Assembly: GCA_001599935.1 (NCBI GenBank) | Contig: BCIJ01000022.1 | Location: 58,734 to 122,733, forward strand | DNA: 64,000 nt | Direction: 5' to 3' | Source: Holtermannia corniformis | Lineage: Eukaryota > Basidiomycota > Tremellomycetes > Holtermanniales | Shown: positions 23,087-32,585 of the stretch, in pieces | How positions within the stretch are numbered: the first letter of the stretch is position 1 | Layout of the letters: each line of letters opens with the position of its first letter | The notes under the pieces: generated by a model | The model's database searches: none | What the model was told of the DNA's origin: nothing | What the model saw: the letters and a program-made list of their open reading frames with translations, nothing else | Made by a program: the position numbers and the translations under genes

Positions 23087-24152
23087 TTACTCGATGGAGA
23101 TGAAGCCCTTGCCCTTGTAGCCCTCGGACGAGACACCTTGACCCAACTGTCAGCCTGTGCGCATTTACAACGTCGTGGCTGCACTCACCCGACTATAAGG
23201 ATGAGATACAGTGAGCAGATGAGCATACACATTGCGATAGGCAGAAATCGAGCCGTCAGTGCCGTCACTGAACCACACACGCTACTACGCACAATCGGGT
23301 TGATGTTGGCCTCCCGCGCAGCTTCGTTGGCGGCCTCCTGGTATTCCCGCGTCATGGTCTTGGGAGGAGGAGCGGCTGTTGGTGCCAGAGTGTTGTTCAA
23401 TTACATGACGGGTGAGATCGGGAATGCAGGAGCAGATCGGGATGGGCGGGCCGGTAGGTTGATGGGGTCGATCAAGGGGACCAAACGTAGGGCAATGATT
23501 GGTGGGAGCACGGAAGAAAGGTGATGCGCGGTGAAATGAACAATAATATGACGAGTCGCGACAACACGGTCAGTGGATGCGGGACACGACAGCGTCTGGC
23601 ACGGACCTTGCGAGCGGACGGCGGTGAAGACGCCAAAGGCGGCGCCAACAGCAGCGAGGGTACCGAGGAAGACACGCAAGCTGTGGCCGGGAGCGTGGAT
23701 AGGGGACCGGGGACCGTGAGGGCCAAAGGCAACAAAGTAGGCTAAGAGTCATGTCAGCACCCATCAACATCTGTGCAGCTCGCGGCGACCGTGCGCCATC
23801 GCGTGTTGGATCCGCAGCGATCGCGAACCGAACCAACCAGCAAGTGAGCAAAATGCCGCACAAGCGTAATGACGCACGGGCGTGCAGCCGCCGCCAAAAC
23901 CAAACACTTACCGGCCTTCTTCTCATCGACCGAGAGCTCCTTCCAGTCCTTCTTTTGAAGAGTCTCGAGCTGCTGATAGACCTCGTACTGCTCCTCGCTC
24001 GCGAGATCCTTCCAGCTCGCCTCGATGTTGGCCAAGAGCGGGGCTGAAGCGTTGGACCGGGTCGAGCTGACGGTGAGCGGTGCGGTCGTCGACGCAAAGC
24101 GGACGGCGGCGAACCGGCGGGGGATGGCGACGGTGCTACGGAGCAGGGACAT
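23087..24152 (-). CDS. Cytochrome c oxidase subunit IV / 5a, mitochondrial
   Basis: 172 aa in four exons: 24152-23912, 23741-23607, 23375-23293, 23146-23087. This nuclear-coded subunit spans the inner membrane once and regulates complex IV. Seen: a presequence (MSLLRSTVAIPRRFAAVRFA), a matrix part with EQYEVYQQLETLQKKDWKEL and YFVAFGPHGPRSPIH, one membrane helix (VFLGTLAAVGAAFGVFTAV), then PKTMTREYQEAANEAAREAN and the family ending EGYKGKGFISIE. Three introns are long for this window (170, 231, 146 nt). The start was placed at the Met directly before the presequence; an upstream in-frame Met exists but lacks support. It is followed on the same strand by sulfide:quinone oxidoreductase, transcribed toward it. 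Confidence 0.9.
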
Positions 24153-24521
24153 TACGAGGCAGGAGTGGTGAGTGGGACGCAGACGGTCGAGGTGGATGCA
24201 GAGCCGTTGATACGCGCGCCAGAGAGGTCGTGAGCAAACGGGCGGACCTGAGTGGACGACGGACGGGCGAGCCGAATTTTCCCGCGTCACGCTGGGTGAC
24301 GGGGGGTTTGCTCGTCCACTTATCGTTCAGCTCCACTTCGGTATTCGGATTCACAGTCTCCGCTGGCTCCAGAGCTCAGCAGTCGTCTATATGAATGCGC
24401 AAGAGCTCCTATGGCTGATTGGACGCAACGTCAGAAGCCAGAACGGAGACAAGTCATCAAGACGCACGAGTGCCACTTCCGCTCTTGGTAATGGGCTAAT
24501 TACAATGATGCATCTACATGT
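24153..24521. other. Promoter of the oxidase gene and 3' side of the SQR gene
   Basis: 369 bp between two minus-strand genes. Nothing further recognised. Confidence 0.5.
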
Positions 24522-26127
24522 CTATGATGGCACGACGGCCGGCGCGTACTGGGGAGGGAAGAGGCCCTTGGGTCCGTACCAGTTGCCCTTGACCATGTGG
24601 TTGAAGTAGGCGTATGGGAACACATCCTTGGCAAGGTGGTAGAAGGCGCTGCAGCAACTTCAGCTGAATCCGGCAAGTCCGGTCTGTGCGAGGCTTACCG
24701 GCGGGGAGTGCCCTGGTCAACGAGGGCGCCAAACGACTCGCTGCGCTCAAACCCGTACTTGAACTCGGCAAGCATCAACTCACCATGGCCGGTGAAGAGC
24801 TGTGGTGTAAGTGAGGTCTCAATGCCTGTTCGAGATACTCACCGGGCACGAGGTGTAGCCGTCGTAGCTCGCAGTGCCAACGTTGCCGGTCTGCGCCAAG
24901 CTTCGCAGGTTCTCGACAAGCACAGGTGTCTGAGCTGTGATAGCCGCCGCCGTCTTGGACGTTGGCAAGCTCGAGCAGTCACCGAGCGAGAAGACATTGG
25001 CAAACTTGGTGTGCTGCAGTGTCGATTGCGAGACATCGACCCAACCAGCAGCATCGGCGAGCGGCGAGGCCTTGATAAAGTCAAGGGGACCCATGGGCGG
25101 CGATACGTGCAGCAGGTCAAACTCCTTCTCAAGTTTGTCGCCCTTGTTCGGTCCGTTGACATGTTCGAACACGGCCGTCTTGTCACCCGGCTTGACTTCG
25201 ACCAAGTTGGCGTTGAAAGTTGCGTCCAGACCGCGCTCCTTGCGAAGCGCGTTCAGCTTATCACTGTAATATGGCACCGAGAACATGGTCGGCATCCCGG
25301 TGATGAATTGCGAAGTCTGCTTTGGTCGCGATTCCGCCGGGCGCGAGTTCCAAGTCGAGTTGGCCATGTAGAGCACCTTTTGAGGCGCACCGGCACACTT
25401 GATCGGCCCGAAAGGCTGTGTGAAGATTGGCTTGGAGCCGTTGAAGTCGCGAATAAGATCCCAGGTCTTGTCGCAGGTCGCGTACGAGTAGATCGACGTA
25501 ACCTTGCTAGCCAGCGGGTCTTCCAATGCCGACTCGAGGCCCTTGACCTTGTTCCAGTCTGCCGAGTCAGCTACACGCTGGCCAGACTTGTATGATACGC
25601 ACTTGTCTGGATACCTGCAGCAACCACGAGGAAGTCGTAGCTCAGCGACTCGCCGCTGTCGAGCGTGATCGAGTTGGCGTTGGGAGAAAAGCTCTTGACA
25701 TTGCTCGGGATGTGCGCAATGTGCGACGGGATGAGCTCAGCCAGTGGCTTGCGCATGGCCGACTTGGACTTGAGGCCAGTGCCAACAAGTGTCCATCCTG
25801 GCTGGAAGTCGTGCTGGGTCGAGGCCTACCATACTTAGCAAGCGACTCGGAAACCACTCATGGTAGCTCACATCGACGATTGCCACATCACCAGCAGCAA
25901 GCTCGAGACCGTCTGCCTTGAACTTGTTGTACAGCTGGTTGGCAACCGAAAGACCAGCAGAGCCTAGGGCACAGAATCAGCCAATGATCATCCAATCCAT
26001 ACCTCGTTGCAAACGCACCAGCACCCACGACCAAGATCTTGTGCTTGCCGGTCGACGCAGCAGACGAAGTCGACGCAAAGCGCTGCGAGGCAGTCACTAG
26101 GGTACGTGGCAACAATGTTGAGGCCAT
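24522..26127 (-). CDS. Sulfide:quinone oxidoreductase, mitochondrial
   Basis: 455 aa in six exons: 26127-26019, 25963-25872, 25825-25603, 25558-24843, 24799-24699, 24648-24522. The flavoprotein oxidises sulfide and passes electrons to ubiquinone at the inner membrane. Seen: presequence rich in Arg/Ser, the FAD-binding ILVVGAGSAGLSVANQ formed across the first intron, QHDFQPGWTLVGTGL, FLVVAAGIQ, the segment FGPIKCAGAPQKVLYM with the conserved redox-type Cys, NVFSLGDCSSLPTSKTAAA, and the C-terminal amphipathic end FPYAYFNHMVKGNWYGPKG. The closest named fungal homologue is S. pombe Hmt2. Length is normal for the eukaryotic family. It lies upstream of the oxidase subunit gene on the same strand. 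Confidence 0.92.
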
Positions 26128-26716
26128 GGTGGTGTATGGCAACTCGATGTTCCGCTTGCCATCATGTCCGAACTCGCCTGCTCATCCCGACTTTTGGGAG
26201 ATCACGCCATCCTTGAATTCCAGACGGTACCGTCGACACGTGGCGACGTGTTTGGTTCCTTTGACATCTCGTGTGCGTCAAAATGCTTGCGAGACGCAGT
26301 AGTGGATTGATCTTGCTCAGCCGCGCTTAGGTGGTGTTACATGGCAGATGGTCGTAAGCGGGACAGGTGTGCGTCTTCAGACTATCGTGAGGAGCCAAAG
26401 GAGGGGTAGTTTGCCCTTCAGCACGTCCGCCGATCTGTCCGTCCGCACGCATTGCGTGCATAGGGACGCGTCTTCCACTCACAATTGCCATACACCTACG
26501 GTCGCTCCTCACGCAAGTCATCTCTCATTGCTTATAGTTCCCCAAACTTCTGTCAAGCTCATCGACCCTCTTTACTGCCAACCGCACCCCCGCCAAGGTT
26601 TCCTTTGTGAGGTTACGCTGCCCACGCGGACTCTACCATCTTCATCGAGGAACCGATACGATCATTCTGTAGATTTCAACCCCGCCATTCACATTCCATC
26701 TGCAAGAGCCCATCTC
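26128..26716. other. Divergent intergenic region
   Basis: About 590 bp between the start of the minus-strand SQR gene and the plus-strand secreted-protein gene. Contains only an open frame running into the latter; no other gene seen. Confidence 0.45.
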
Positions 26717-27125
26717 ATGCACATTGGCATCGTATCTCTGCTGTTGCTCCTAAGCATCGCAATCACGGTCCGTGCGGCTAGTAGGTCAACCCCTGTCAGC
26801 ATCTTCCAGTGAGTTCTGACAGGACTGCAGCCCTCGAAGTACCTCTTCCGGCTTCCGACCTGACTTCTTTGGCAGCAAGCGCCCCGACCACGGAGTGCGC
26901 GATCCTCGTGGATGTTCTGACTGTGAGTGATCCTTTGATCAGCACGTTGTCACGGTAACTCACGCCTTTGTCCAGCAATGCGATAGCCTGCGATCTGAAA
27001 CATGCTACTGTACAGAGCCGGTACGAAGGTCATTCGACAGTTGCGTGGCGACAGTTGGGCTCAGTCATGATATGGCAGCTACCGTCAGCGACAGTCAGTC
27101 ATTCGTTTGCGGGTGTCGACACTGA
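26717..27125 (+). CDS. Small secreted cysteine-rich protein (candidate)
   Basis: Exons 26717-26784, 26823-26922, 26976-27125 give 105 aa with consistent phases. The N-terminus is a clear signal peptide: MHIGIVSLLLLLSIAITVRA. The mature part contains TTECAILVDVLT, QCDSLRSETCYCTEP, FDSC and ends SFVCGCRH, i.e. seven cysteines in about 85 residues. The spacing vaguely resembles CFEM-like secreted domains but is not a clear match. Small secreted cysteine-rich proteins in fungi include cell-surface proteins and effectors; no role is claimed here. It opens the accessory segment just before the three CDCC genes. The first intron is only 38 nt, so exon joins need transcript evidence. Confidence 0.5.
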
Positions 27126-27521
27126 CCACGCGCGCTACAGACTACGCGACAGCATGTCAGAGCTCCTTGGTTCGCACGATGACACCGCGCGCACTTTCAA
27201 GCGGCGCAGACCGGATACAGCCAATTTGGTCTGGCTTGCTAGTGATCGGTCTCATGGCAATGGGTTTACTGCGTTGATGCGATATAATGACCCAACAAGC
27301 TGAAAATCGCTATGCGCGCCAAGCTACACAAAGGAATTTCCCGCTGCGCGTATATACGACAGTCTGTACTGCGAAGGCCCAAATTGCGGTGACGATTTGG
27401 TAGCCACTCCATTATACGGTGTGGCAGCTCGTGGGACTCACCTTTGTACTCCGCGTGACATCCGCTGGCTGCCGCCAGGTACTTCACAGCGTATCGGTAG
27501 ACTTTTCTCCCGATCGTAGAC
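27126..27521. other. Intergenic before CDCC copy A
   Basis: About 400 bp, no gene recognised. Confidence 0.4.
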
Positions 27522-27985
27522 ATGGCTGACCCAATCTGTGACAGCTGTGGAGGGGAACACGACTGCGATATCCTGGTTGATTGGGTCAGGGGATTATGGG
27601 TTTCCTGCTGCAAGAGCGAGGCGTGTGTTAGTCTCGGAGCATGCGTGCTCGCATACCCAAGTACGACTTGTACTGATACACGCTGTAGATCAAAAATTTG
27701 GTGCATAGTTGCGACTGTTGCGATCTTCACAGCCACGAGGGCCTTACATGTCAGAGCACCGCTGATGTCCGGCTTCGTAAAACAGAGGTGCTACTCGACA
27801 ACGCCTATCCGGTGCACGAGCCAGTATGCGACAGCTGTGTAAGTGTCGAGCGCGCTTGGCGACTGCAGCTGACCAACGAACAGTCTGTGAGATGCCTCGA
27901 CTTGTCCTCCAGTAACGAAACCAAGCAGAGACAGTTGAATGCGAAGATGTACAGACGCAGTGGGGGACATGACGAGTCGGAGTGA
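27522..27985 (+). CDS. CDCC cysteine-rich protein, copy A
   Basis: Three exons (27522-27626, 27689-27838, 27884-27985) give 118 aa. Exon 1 holds CDSC and a segment with DWVRGLWVSCCKSEAC; exon 2 holds SCDCCDLHSH, LTC and ends EPVCDSC; exon 3 starts SVRC and ends in a charged tail rich in Lys/Arg/Gln/Glu. Both introns are phase 0 and follow directly after a conserved Cys. The second acceptor (CAG at 27881-27883) was preferred over an earlier CAG because it aligns exon 3 with copies B and C. No signal peptide or membrane segment. The cysteine pairs suggest zinc binding. I recognise no known family. This is the most diverged of the three copies. Confidence 0.6.
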
Positions 27986-28508
27986 CAGCACTTGCGGCGT
28001 GCTGCGGATCAACATCGGATTCCGGTCATCAAGGAGTTGTTGAGCGCCCCACGCATTCGAGGCATACATTACACTTGCAAGTGATGATTACTCCCTCATT
28101 GCTTACAGCTATCGCGACCGGTCTGCAGATGGGAACGGAACGCAGTCAGACCAAGGTAGCCTCCGCTCAGCGGGCTCACTTGGTTTGAAGCCGAGCGAGG
28201 CTGTGCTGTTGGCCGCTTCGATGACCCTGCAGCACGTTGCCAACCCTTATATTCACTAGCTTCGGTCGATGACTACCCTCACCGGTGGTCTCGCCGGTAA
28301 TCCTTTGGACAGCAGGCGCTTTGACCGAGACAGGATATCCCTTGAAGTGGAAGGGCGCATCTCTCAATCCTTAGTTTCGCCGGATGGGCACTTTGTCTAC
28401 CAGGAGTCCACGCGCGATGGTCCGTCCCGGCCTCCCGGACTACAAATACTGTGTCTGGTGCCGCTGCTTTTCGGCTCACAAGAGACGCCCTCGACTCGTG
28501 ATTATACA
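27986..28508. other. Intergenic between CDCC copies A and B
   Basis: About 520 bp; no further copy or other gene recognised. Confidence 0.4.
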
Positions 28509-28947
28509 ATGACGTCTGAACTCAGCCATGGAGGAACGTGTAGCTGTGGGACGCGCGGCGAGATGGCGGTGCTTACGGACTGGTACGAAGGTGCCACGGT
28601 TGAGGTCTGCAGCGCGGCTGACTGCGTAAGATCCACTGTGCATTCAGGTCGACTCCATGACTGACGTCCTCAGATCCAAACGCTTGCGTCTAACTGCGAT
28701 TGCTGCGGGCCTCGGCACGACACTACCTGCGAAGAGCAAAATGTACGGAGGTGGTTAAATCGTGGTGTTTCCAGCGCAGACGGCAAGCCACTGCTTGAGC
28801 CGACGTGCGAAGAATGCGTGGGTGCTTCTTCAATCGAACAACTGCCCTACTGACAGCGTCCAGGCGAAGAATTGCACGAAGGATGCCCATACGGTCGTTA
28901 GCAAGAAGACAGAGAAGCTGAAGCAGCTTGCCGCTTCGGAAGTCTGA
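28509..28947 (+). CDS. CDCC cysteine-rich protein, copy B
   Basis: Three exons (28509-28625, 28674-28817, 28864-28947) give 114 aa. Starts MTSELSHGGTCSCG, then VLTDWYEGATVEVC and SAADC at the end of exon 1; exon 2 has NCDCCGPRHDTTCEE and GKPLLEPTCEEC; exon 3 starts AKNC and ends in a Lys-rich tail. It is clearly a paralogue of copy C: MTS.SHGG, WYEG..VEVC, CDCCGPRH and PLLEPTC are shared. Introns of 48 and 46 nt sit at the same phase-0 positions as in copies A and C. Cytosolic or nuclear by default, as no targeting signal is visible. Probable metal-binding protein of unknown role. Confidence 0.68.
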
Positions 28948-29529
28948 CTGTACGTTTAGACAGGAGCGTGTTTTCTCGACCAATGCACGTACGTATGTTT
29001 AGTACTGGTTAGTAGAAATTGGGCCCAAGCAGTTGGCGAATAGCACGGGCCGAAGCGCGTGCTTCTCGGCGATTCGACCTTCGGTCCGCTGGCATGTAAG
29101 GACTAAGCCATGCCCCTTATGCGGCTGGCCGTCTCAGCCGACAGTGCGCTTGTACTGTACGGCTTAGGTGCAACTCGTTGATCAAACAAAGCTGTCATGG
29201 GCTTGAAGTGCAGTTACTCATCCACTCGAGTGTCACAAAAGTGATGGCGGTGAGAGCATGTGTTAGCGAGGCGCTAGGAGCGTGCTAGCCGCCTCCGCCT
29301 TTTGGCATTTCTGGCAGAATCGCCAGAATCGCCAAAGGGACAGTTTCGAGATTGGCTCAACCGTCTTTCACCATCATCGAGGGCAGCTGCAAGCTCAAGG
29401 CTCACCCGCCATCCTCCCCTTCTTCCTCCTCTTTGTCTGCGCTCCGTTTCAGTCGCCTACGAGTTGTACTTTATGGCCTGTTGGAGCCACGTCTTGCGTC
29501 ATGCATCACGTGTCTGCCGGTGCGGGTGG
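28948..29529. other. Intergenic before solo LTR 1
   Basis: About 580 bp between copy B and the LTR. Small frames only; no retrotransposon coding sequence recognised. Confidence 0.45.
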
Positions 29530-29771
29530 TGTAACGAAGCACAAGGCTAAGTTCAAAGGTAGCGCAGGAATTAAGGATTTAGTCGGAGCTAAGCCTTAAA
29601 GTGATGATTTAGGTGGAAATAGGATGCATTCTGGGTCTCAAACTAGCAGTCTTATATAGCCCTGGGGCTAGGCTAACTAAGGTTCAAAGAGAAAGGTCTG
29701 GAAAGCGGTGGAAAGCGGTGGAAAGTGGTGGAATAGTCTGGAATGGGGTGGAAAGTGCCACACTCATTACA
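29530..29771 (-). mobile_element. Solo LTR 1
   Basis: 242 bp beginning TGTAAC and ending ATTACA, flanked on both sides by the 5-bp duplication GGTGG (29525-29529 and 29772-29776). Nearly identical to the reverse complement of 41835-42066: I count about three substitutions plus one extra 10-bp unit in a GGAAAGYGGT tandem array (about 29700-29733). TG...CA ends with a 5-bp target duplication are the hallmark of an LTR retrotransposon. A TATATAAG-like box on the minus strand (29651-29658) suggests transcription toward lower coordinates. No internal region or second LTR in direct orientation lies nearby, so it is a solo LTR left by recombination. It lies between CDCC copies B and C. Confidence 0.85.
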
Positions 29772-30270
29772 GGTGGGCGGGATCCCCTTCGACACGACGC
29801 CAGCCGAGCTAATTCATATCCATCCTCTGACTAAATAATTCTTCGGGGTACAGCGCGGCTGACACTTCGAACCGAGCCGCTCAATCAGTGCGACGGCGGT
29901 GCCGAGACCAAGGAAGGGTCACGCTTAGACATCGGTGGTCGACCCGAGCAGCGTCTGCGCCGGCTGTGGAGCACAAAGCCACAAGGGTGCCATTAGCGAT
30001 GAGTGGATCACCGGGCGACGTAAAGGGAGGCCTTGACTTGGGAGCGGCGACTGCTCCAGCGGGGTATGACCTACGGTCGGCACTTGCTGTACAGATGGAC
30101 CACAGCGGATACCTCGTGAGGGTCCTTTGACGGGCGGTATGCTCCTGTCAACCCCGCTCAAGTGTGTGACCCCAACTTCCGCCACGAAGTCAAGGGAATT
30201 ATAGACCTTTTGTACGTGTCGCCATTAGTATTACCTCAAAAGCAGGCCTCAAGTTAGGATTCTCTCAACA
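29772..30270. other. Intergenic before CDCC copy C
   Basis: About 500 bp; overlapping random frames on both strands, no recognised gene. Confidence 0.4.
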
Positions 30271-30704
30271 ATGACATCTGGCATCTCGCATGGCGGTGCA
30301 TGTGCCAACTGCTCCGAACCTGCCGATTTCGTTGTCCTAACAAACTGGTACGAAGGTACAGTGGTCGAAGTCTGCAACAATCCCGAATGTGTGCGTTGCG
30401 AATCTCCGAACGGAAAGCATCTGCTGACAGGGTCACAGTCTGAGGCTGTTGCGTCTGACTGCGACTGCTGCGGCCCCCGCCATGGAGGAGTGACGTGCGA
30501 GAACACGTCGGTAAGCTATTGGCGGAACACGGGCCTTAAGGCTCCAAATGGACGACCTTTATTGGAACCGACTTGTCAGGATTGTGTATGTCTTGTGGCA
30601 TTTGCGCGGTACAGTGTTGACCTACGCAGTCAATCAACTGCAAGAGCGACAGCAGCGCGGTCTATAAGCAGAAAAACGAAGTGCTACGAAGCCTCCGTGG
30701 GTAG
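30271..30704 (+). CDS. CDCC cysteine-rich protein, copy C
   Basis: Three exons (30271-30390, 30439-30585, 30630-30704) give 113 aa. Starts MTSGISHGGACANC, then VVLTNWYEGTVVEVC and NNPEC at the exon end; exon 2 has DCDCCGPRHGG, VTC and GRPLLEPTCQDC; exon 3 starts SINC and ends in a basic tail. It is closest to copy B over all three exons. Introns of 48 and 44 nt are both phase 0 and fall after a conserved Cys, as in the other copies. No targeting signal. The shared pattern (paired Cys, W..G..V..C, C-D-C-C, His, Thr-Cys, E-P-x-C-x2-C, x3-C) suggests a compact zinc-binding fold; function unknown. Confidence 0.68.
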
Positions 30705-31039
30705 ATCGCTATTGCATGCCCAGGCCGTACGCAGGTTATGTATGATGGCGATGACTCAATGAACCCGCTGGTGATGCATCTTATCCGCACACTATGGCTT
30801 GCTAGCGCATGCAACTTGCGCTGAGAAAGTACCGCACTGAAGCTGTTTGTGAAGCAACCTCAGCCTTGTGTTTAGGATACGCCGCGTGAGCTTCAAGGAT
30901 ACGCTGTCATTGGCCACTAAGAATGTAAAGCAGAGTCGCAAACTGCGCTTGACCGACATAGCCAATGGGCGCCATACAGCATTCATCGCTCGTAGACAGT
31001 ACAGTACACAGGCGACAATAGGGCCCGGGGTCGGGGAGA
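30705..31039. other. Intergenic after CDCC copy C
   Basis: About 335 bp; nothing recognised. Confidence 0.4.
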
Positions 31040-31582
31040 TCACGACCTGCCGGTGCTGTTTGGCGCCCGTGTGTTCTGAGTGAAGCCCCATGGAACAAGT
31101 TGTTCACCACCCGTGATCCTCTCGCGGGTGAACTTATGGCTGTTCTCTGCAGACTGCCACAAAAAGCCGCCCAACATGTTAGCTGCCTTTGACATGATGC
31201 TCTCGCTGGTAAGCACGTGTTCGTGAGGGATGTATTTTTGCTCTGGAGCGTGATGGTTGATTGTCGTGTTGTGAGCGCAGCTAAACGTCTGGCTGTAGTC
31301 GCACTTTGAAGCGTCAATGTTGGTCTCAACTCCTGCCGTCTCGGCGTCCAACTGAGAGAACAGTGCCGCCAGAGGGTCGTTCTCCAACCTCGGGCCGTGG
31401 AGAAAGCCACCGAACTGCGTGGGGTTAGGCATATCGTGCCGCGTCGGGACAGCTGTCGGGGCAGTCGTTGACGGGTGCTCGCGAGCCTCGGACTGGTCCT
31501 GGGTCTCGACGAAGCTGTTCCTGGTCGCACCTTCGTGACCTTCGACGTTGCTCAGGAAAGTGGGTACGCTCGAGGTAGCCAT
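31040..31582 (-). CDS. Hypothetical protein
   Basis: Open frame of 180 aa without intron. The composition (SNVEGHEGATRNSFVETQDQ, PTQFGGFLHGPRLENDPLAAL, SKAANMLGGFLWQSAENSHK) looks more like protein than the random Arg/Ser/Pro-rich frames around it. No domain, signal peptide or membrane helix is seen, and no relative is recognised. It may have spliced exons at either end, and the last 20 or so residues could be intronic or 3' noncoding. It closes the accessory segment that begins at 26.7 kb. Confidence is modest because composition is the only support. Confidence 0.4.
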   Translation of the reverse strand: MATSSVPTFLSNVEGHEGATRNSFVETQDQSEAREHPSTTAPTAVPTRHDMPNPTQFGGFLHGPRLENDPLAALFSQLDAETAGVETNIDASKCDYSQTFSCAHNTTINHHAPEQKYIPHEHVLTSESIMSKAANMLGGFLWQSAENSHKFTRERITGGEQLVPWGFTQNTRAPNSTGRS

Positions 31583-32585
31583 TGCTGCAAGTATGACCTA
31601 TTTGACAAGGTTGACGTGTGAGGGAAGGCGAAGGGTGTGGGCAAGAACGGCCAGAGCCCCAACCGTGAGCTAAATAGGTTAGCAAGCGCCTGGCTCCGCT
31701 CGCACCAGCACGACGAAGTAAAAAGGAGTACCGCGAGAGCTCTGTGACACTCCCATTATTCACATTCTCTTGACGCTGAGCACCTTTGATGCGCTTGCCA
31801 GACGGCATTGGGCTCAAAGGGAGGCGACGGCTTTGGGCCGCCAAGGCGTACTGTGAAACCTACTGCAAGTGGCTACACGCAGAGAACATGTATCCTTATC
31901 GCAATGGAGCAGTGTACATCCCTTTGTAGAATGTTGAACGAGACAATACCGAGGTCTAGCCGGGTCCCCTTGATCGACCCGGCTCGCCTGACCCTTTGAT
32001 CGAAGGCGGCAACTGCTTGGGTCGGCATGACAAGAGCGCAGCGACCTGTCGCTGGCACTGCGGTGCTGACATGTCAAAGACCGCTTTCTACATGTATGGC
32101 ATCGTTCCATGCCTTGTGCCGCATTGAAGCCGCACCGAACGCAGCGTCACTGCTGCCGGCACTTTTCAGAGTTGAGGGTTTGGTACACCCTGACTGCCCA
32201 GCGGTCCGGCATGGCAGTCTATGGGGTGGCTGACCTCCGTGTGGACGAGCACTCGGTCTCTAGCGAGCACATGGCATCGTCGGGACGCTGAGACAAGCGT
32301 TCTCAGTGTTGAAACGACCTGTCAATCCTTTCGGCTGCTCTCTCATCTGGTCGTTACGTAACCGCTCGCCAACCTAAACAAGGAAGCCGATCGCGACAAC
32401 GACTCCAGCTCAGCGAGAACCAGCTCCCACAAGACTCTAGCATCGACGCGGTGGAGCAGACGGGCTGGCATCGACAGCGCTGCGTGTCAGACGGCGAGCC
32501 GGTAGCGCACGAGTGACCCGCCGATCTGTGTGCCCGGCCCTTGTTCTCCAGTCCAAAGTTCACCGATCACCGCCGACAAGGGACA
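31583..32585. other. Divergent intergenic region upstream of SKN7
   Basis: About 1 kb between the hypothetical minus-strand gene and SKN7. Short frames in Cys/Arg/Ser-rich random composition; no gene recognised. Confidence 0.45.

Noticed and set aside
29530..29771. Copy interpreted as a MITE
   Set aside because: The terminal inverted part is only about 5 bp, ends are TG...CA, and the 5-bp duplications and TATA box fit an LTR better.
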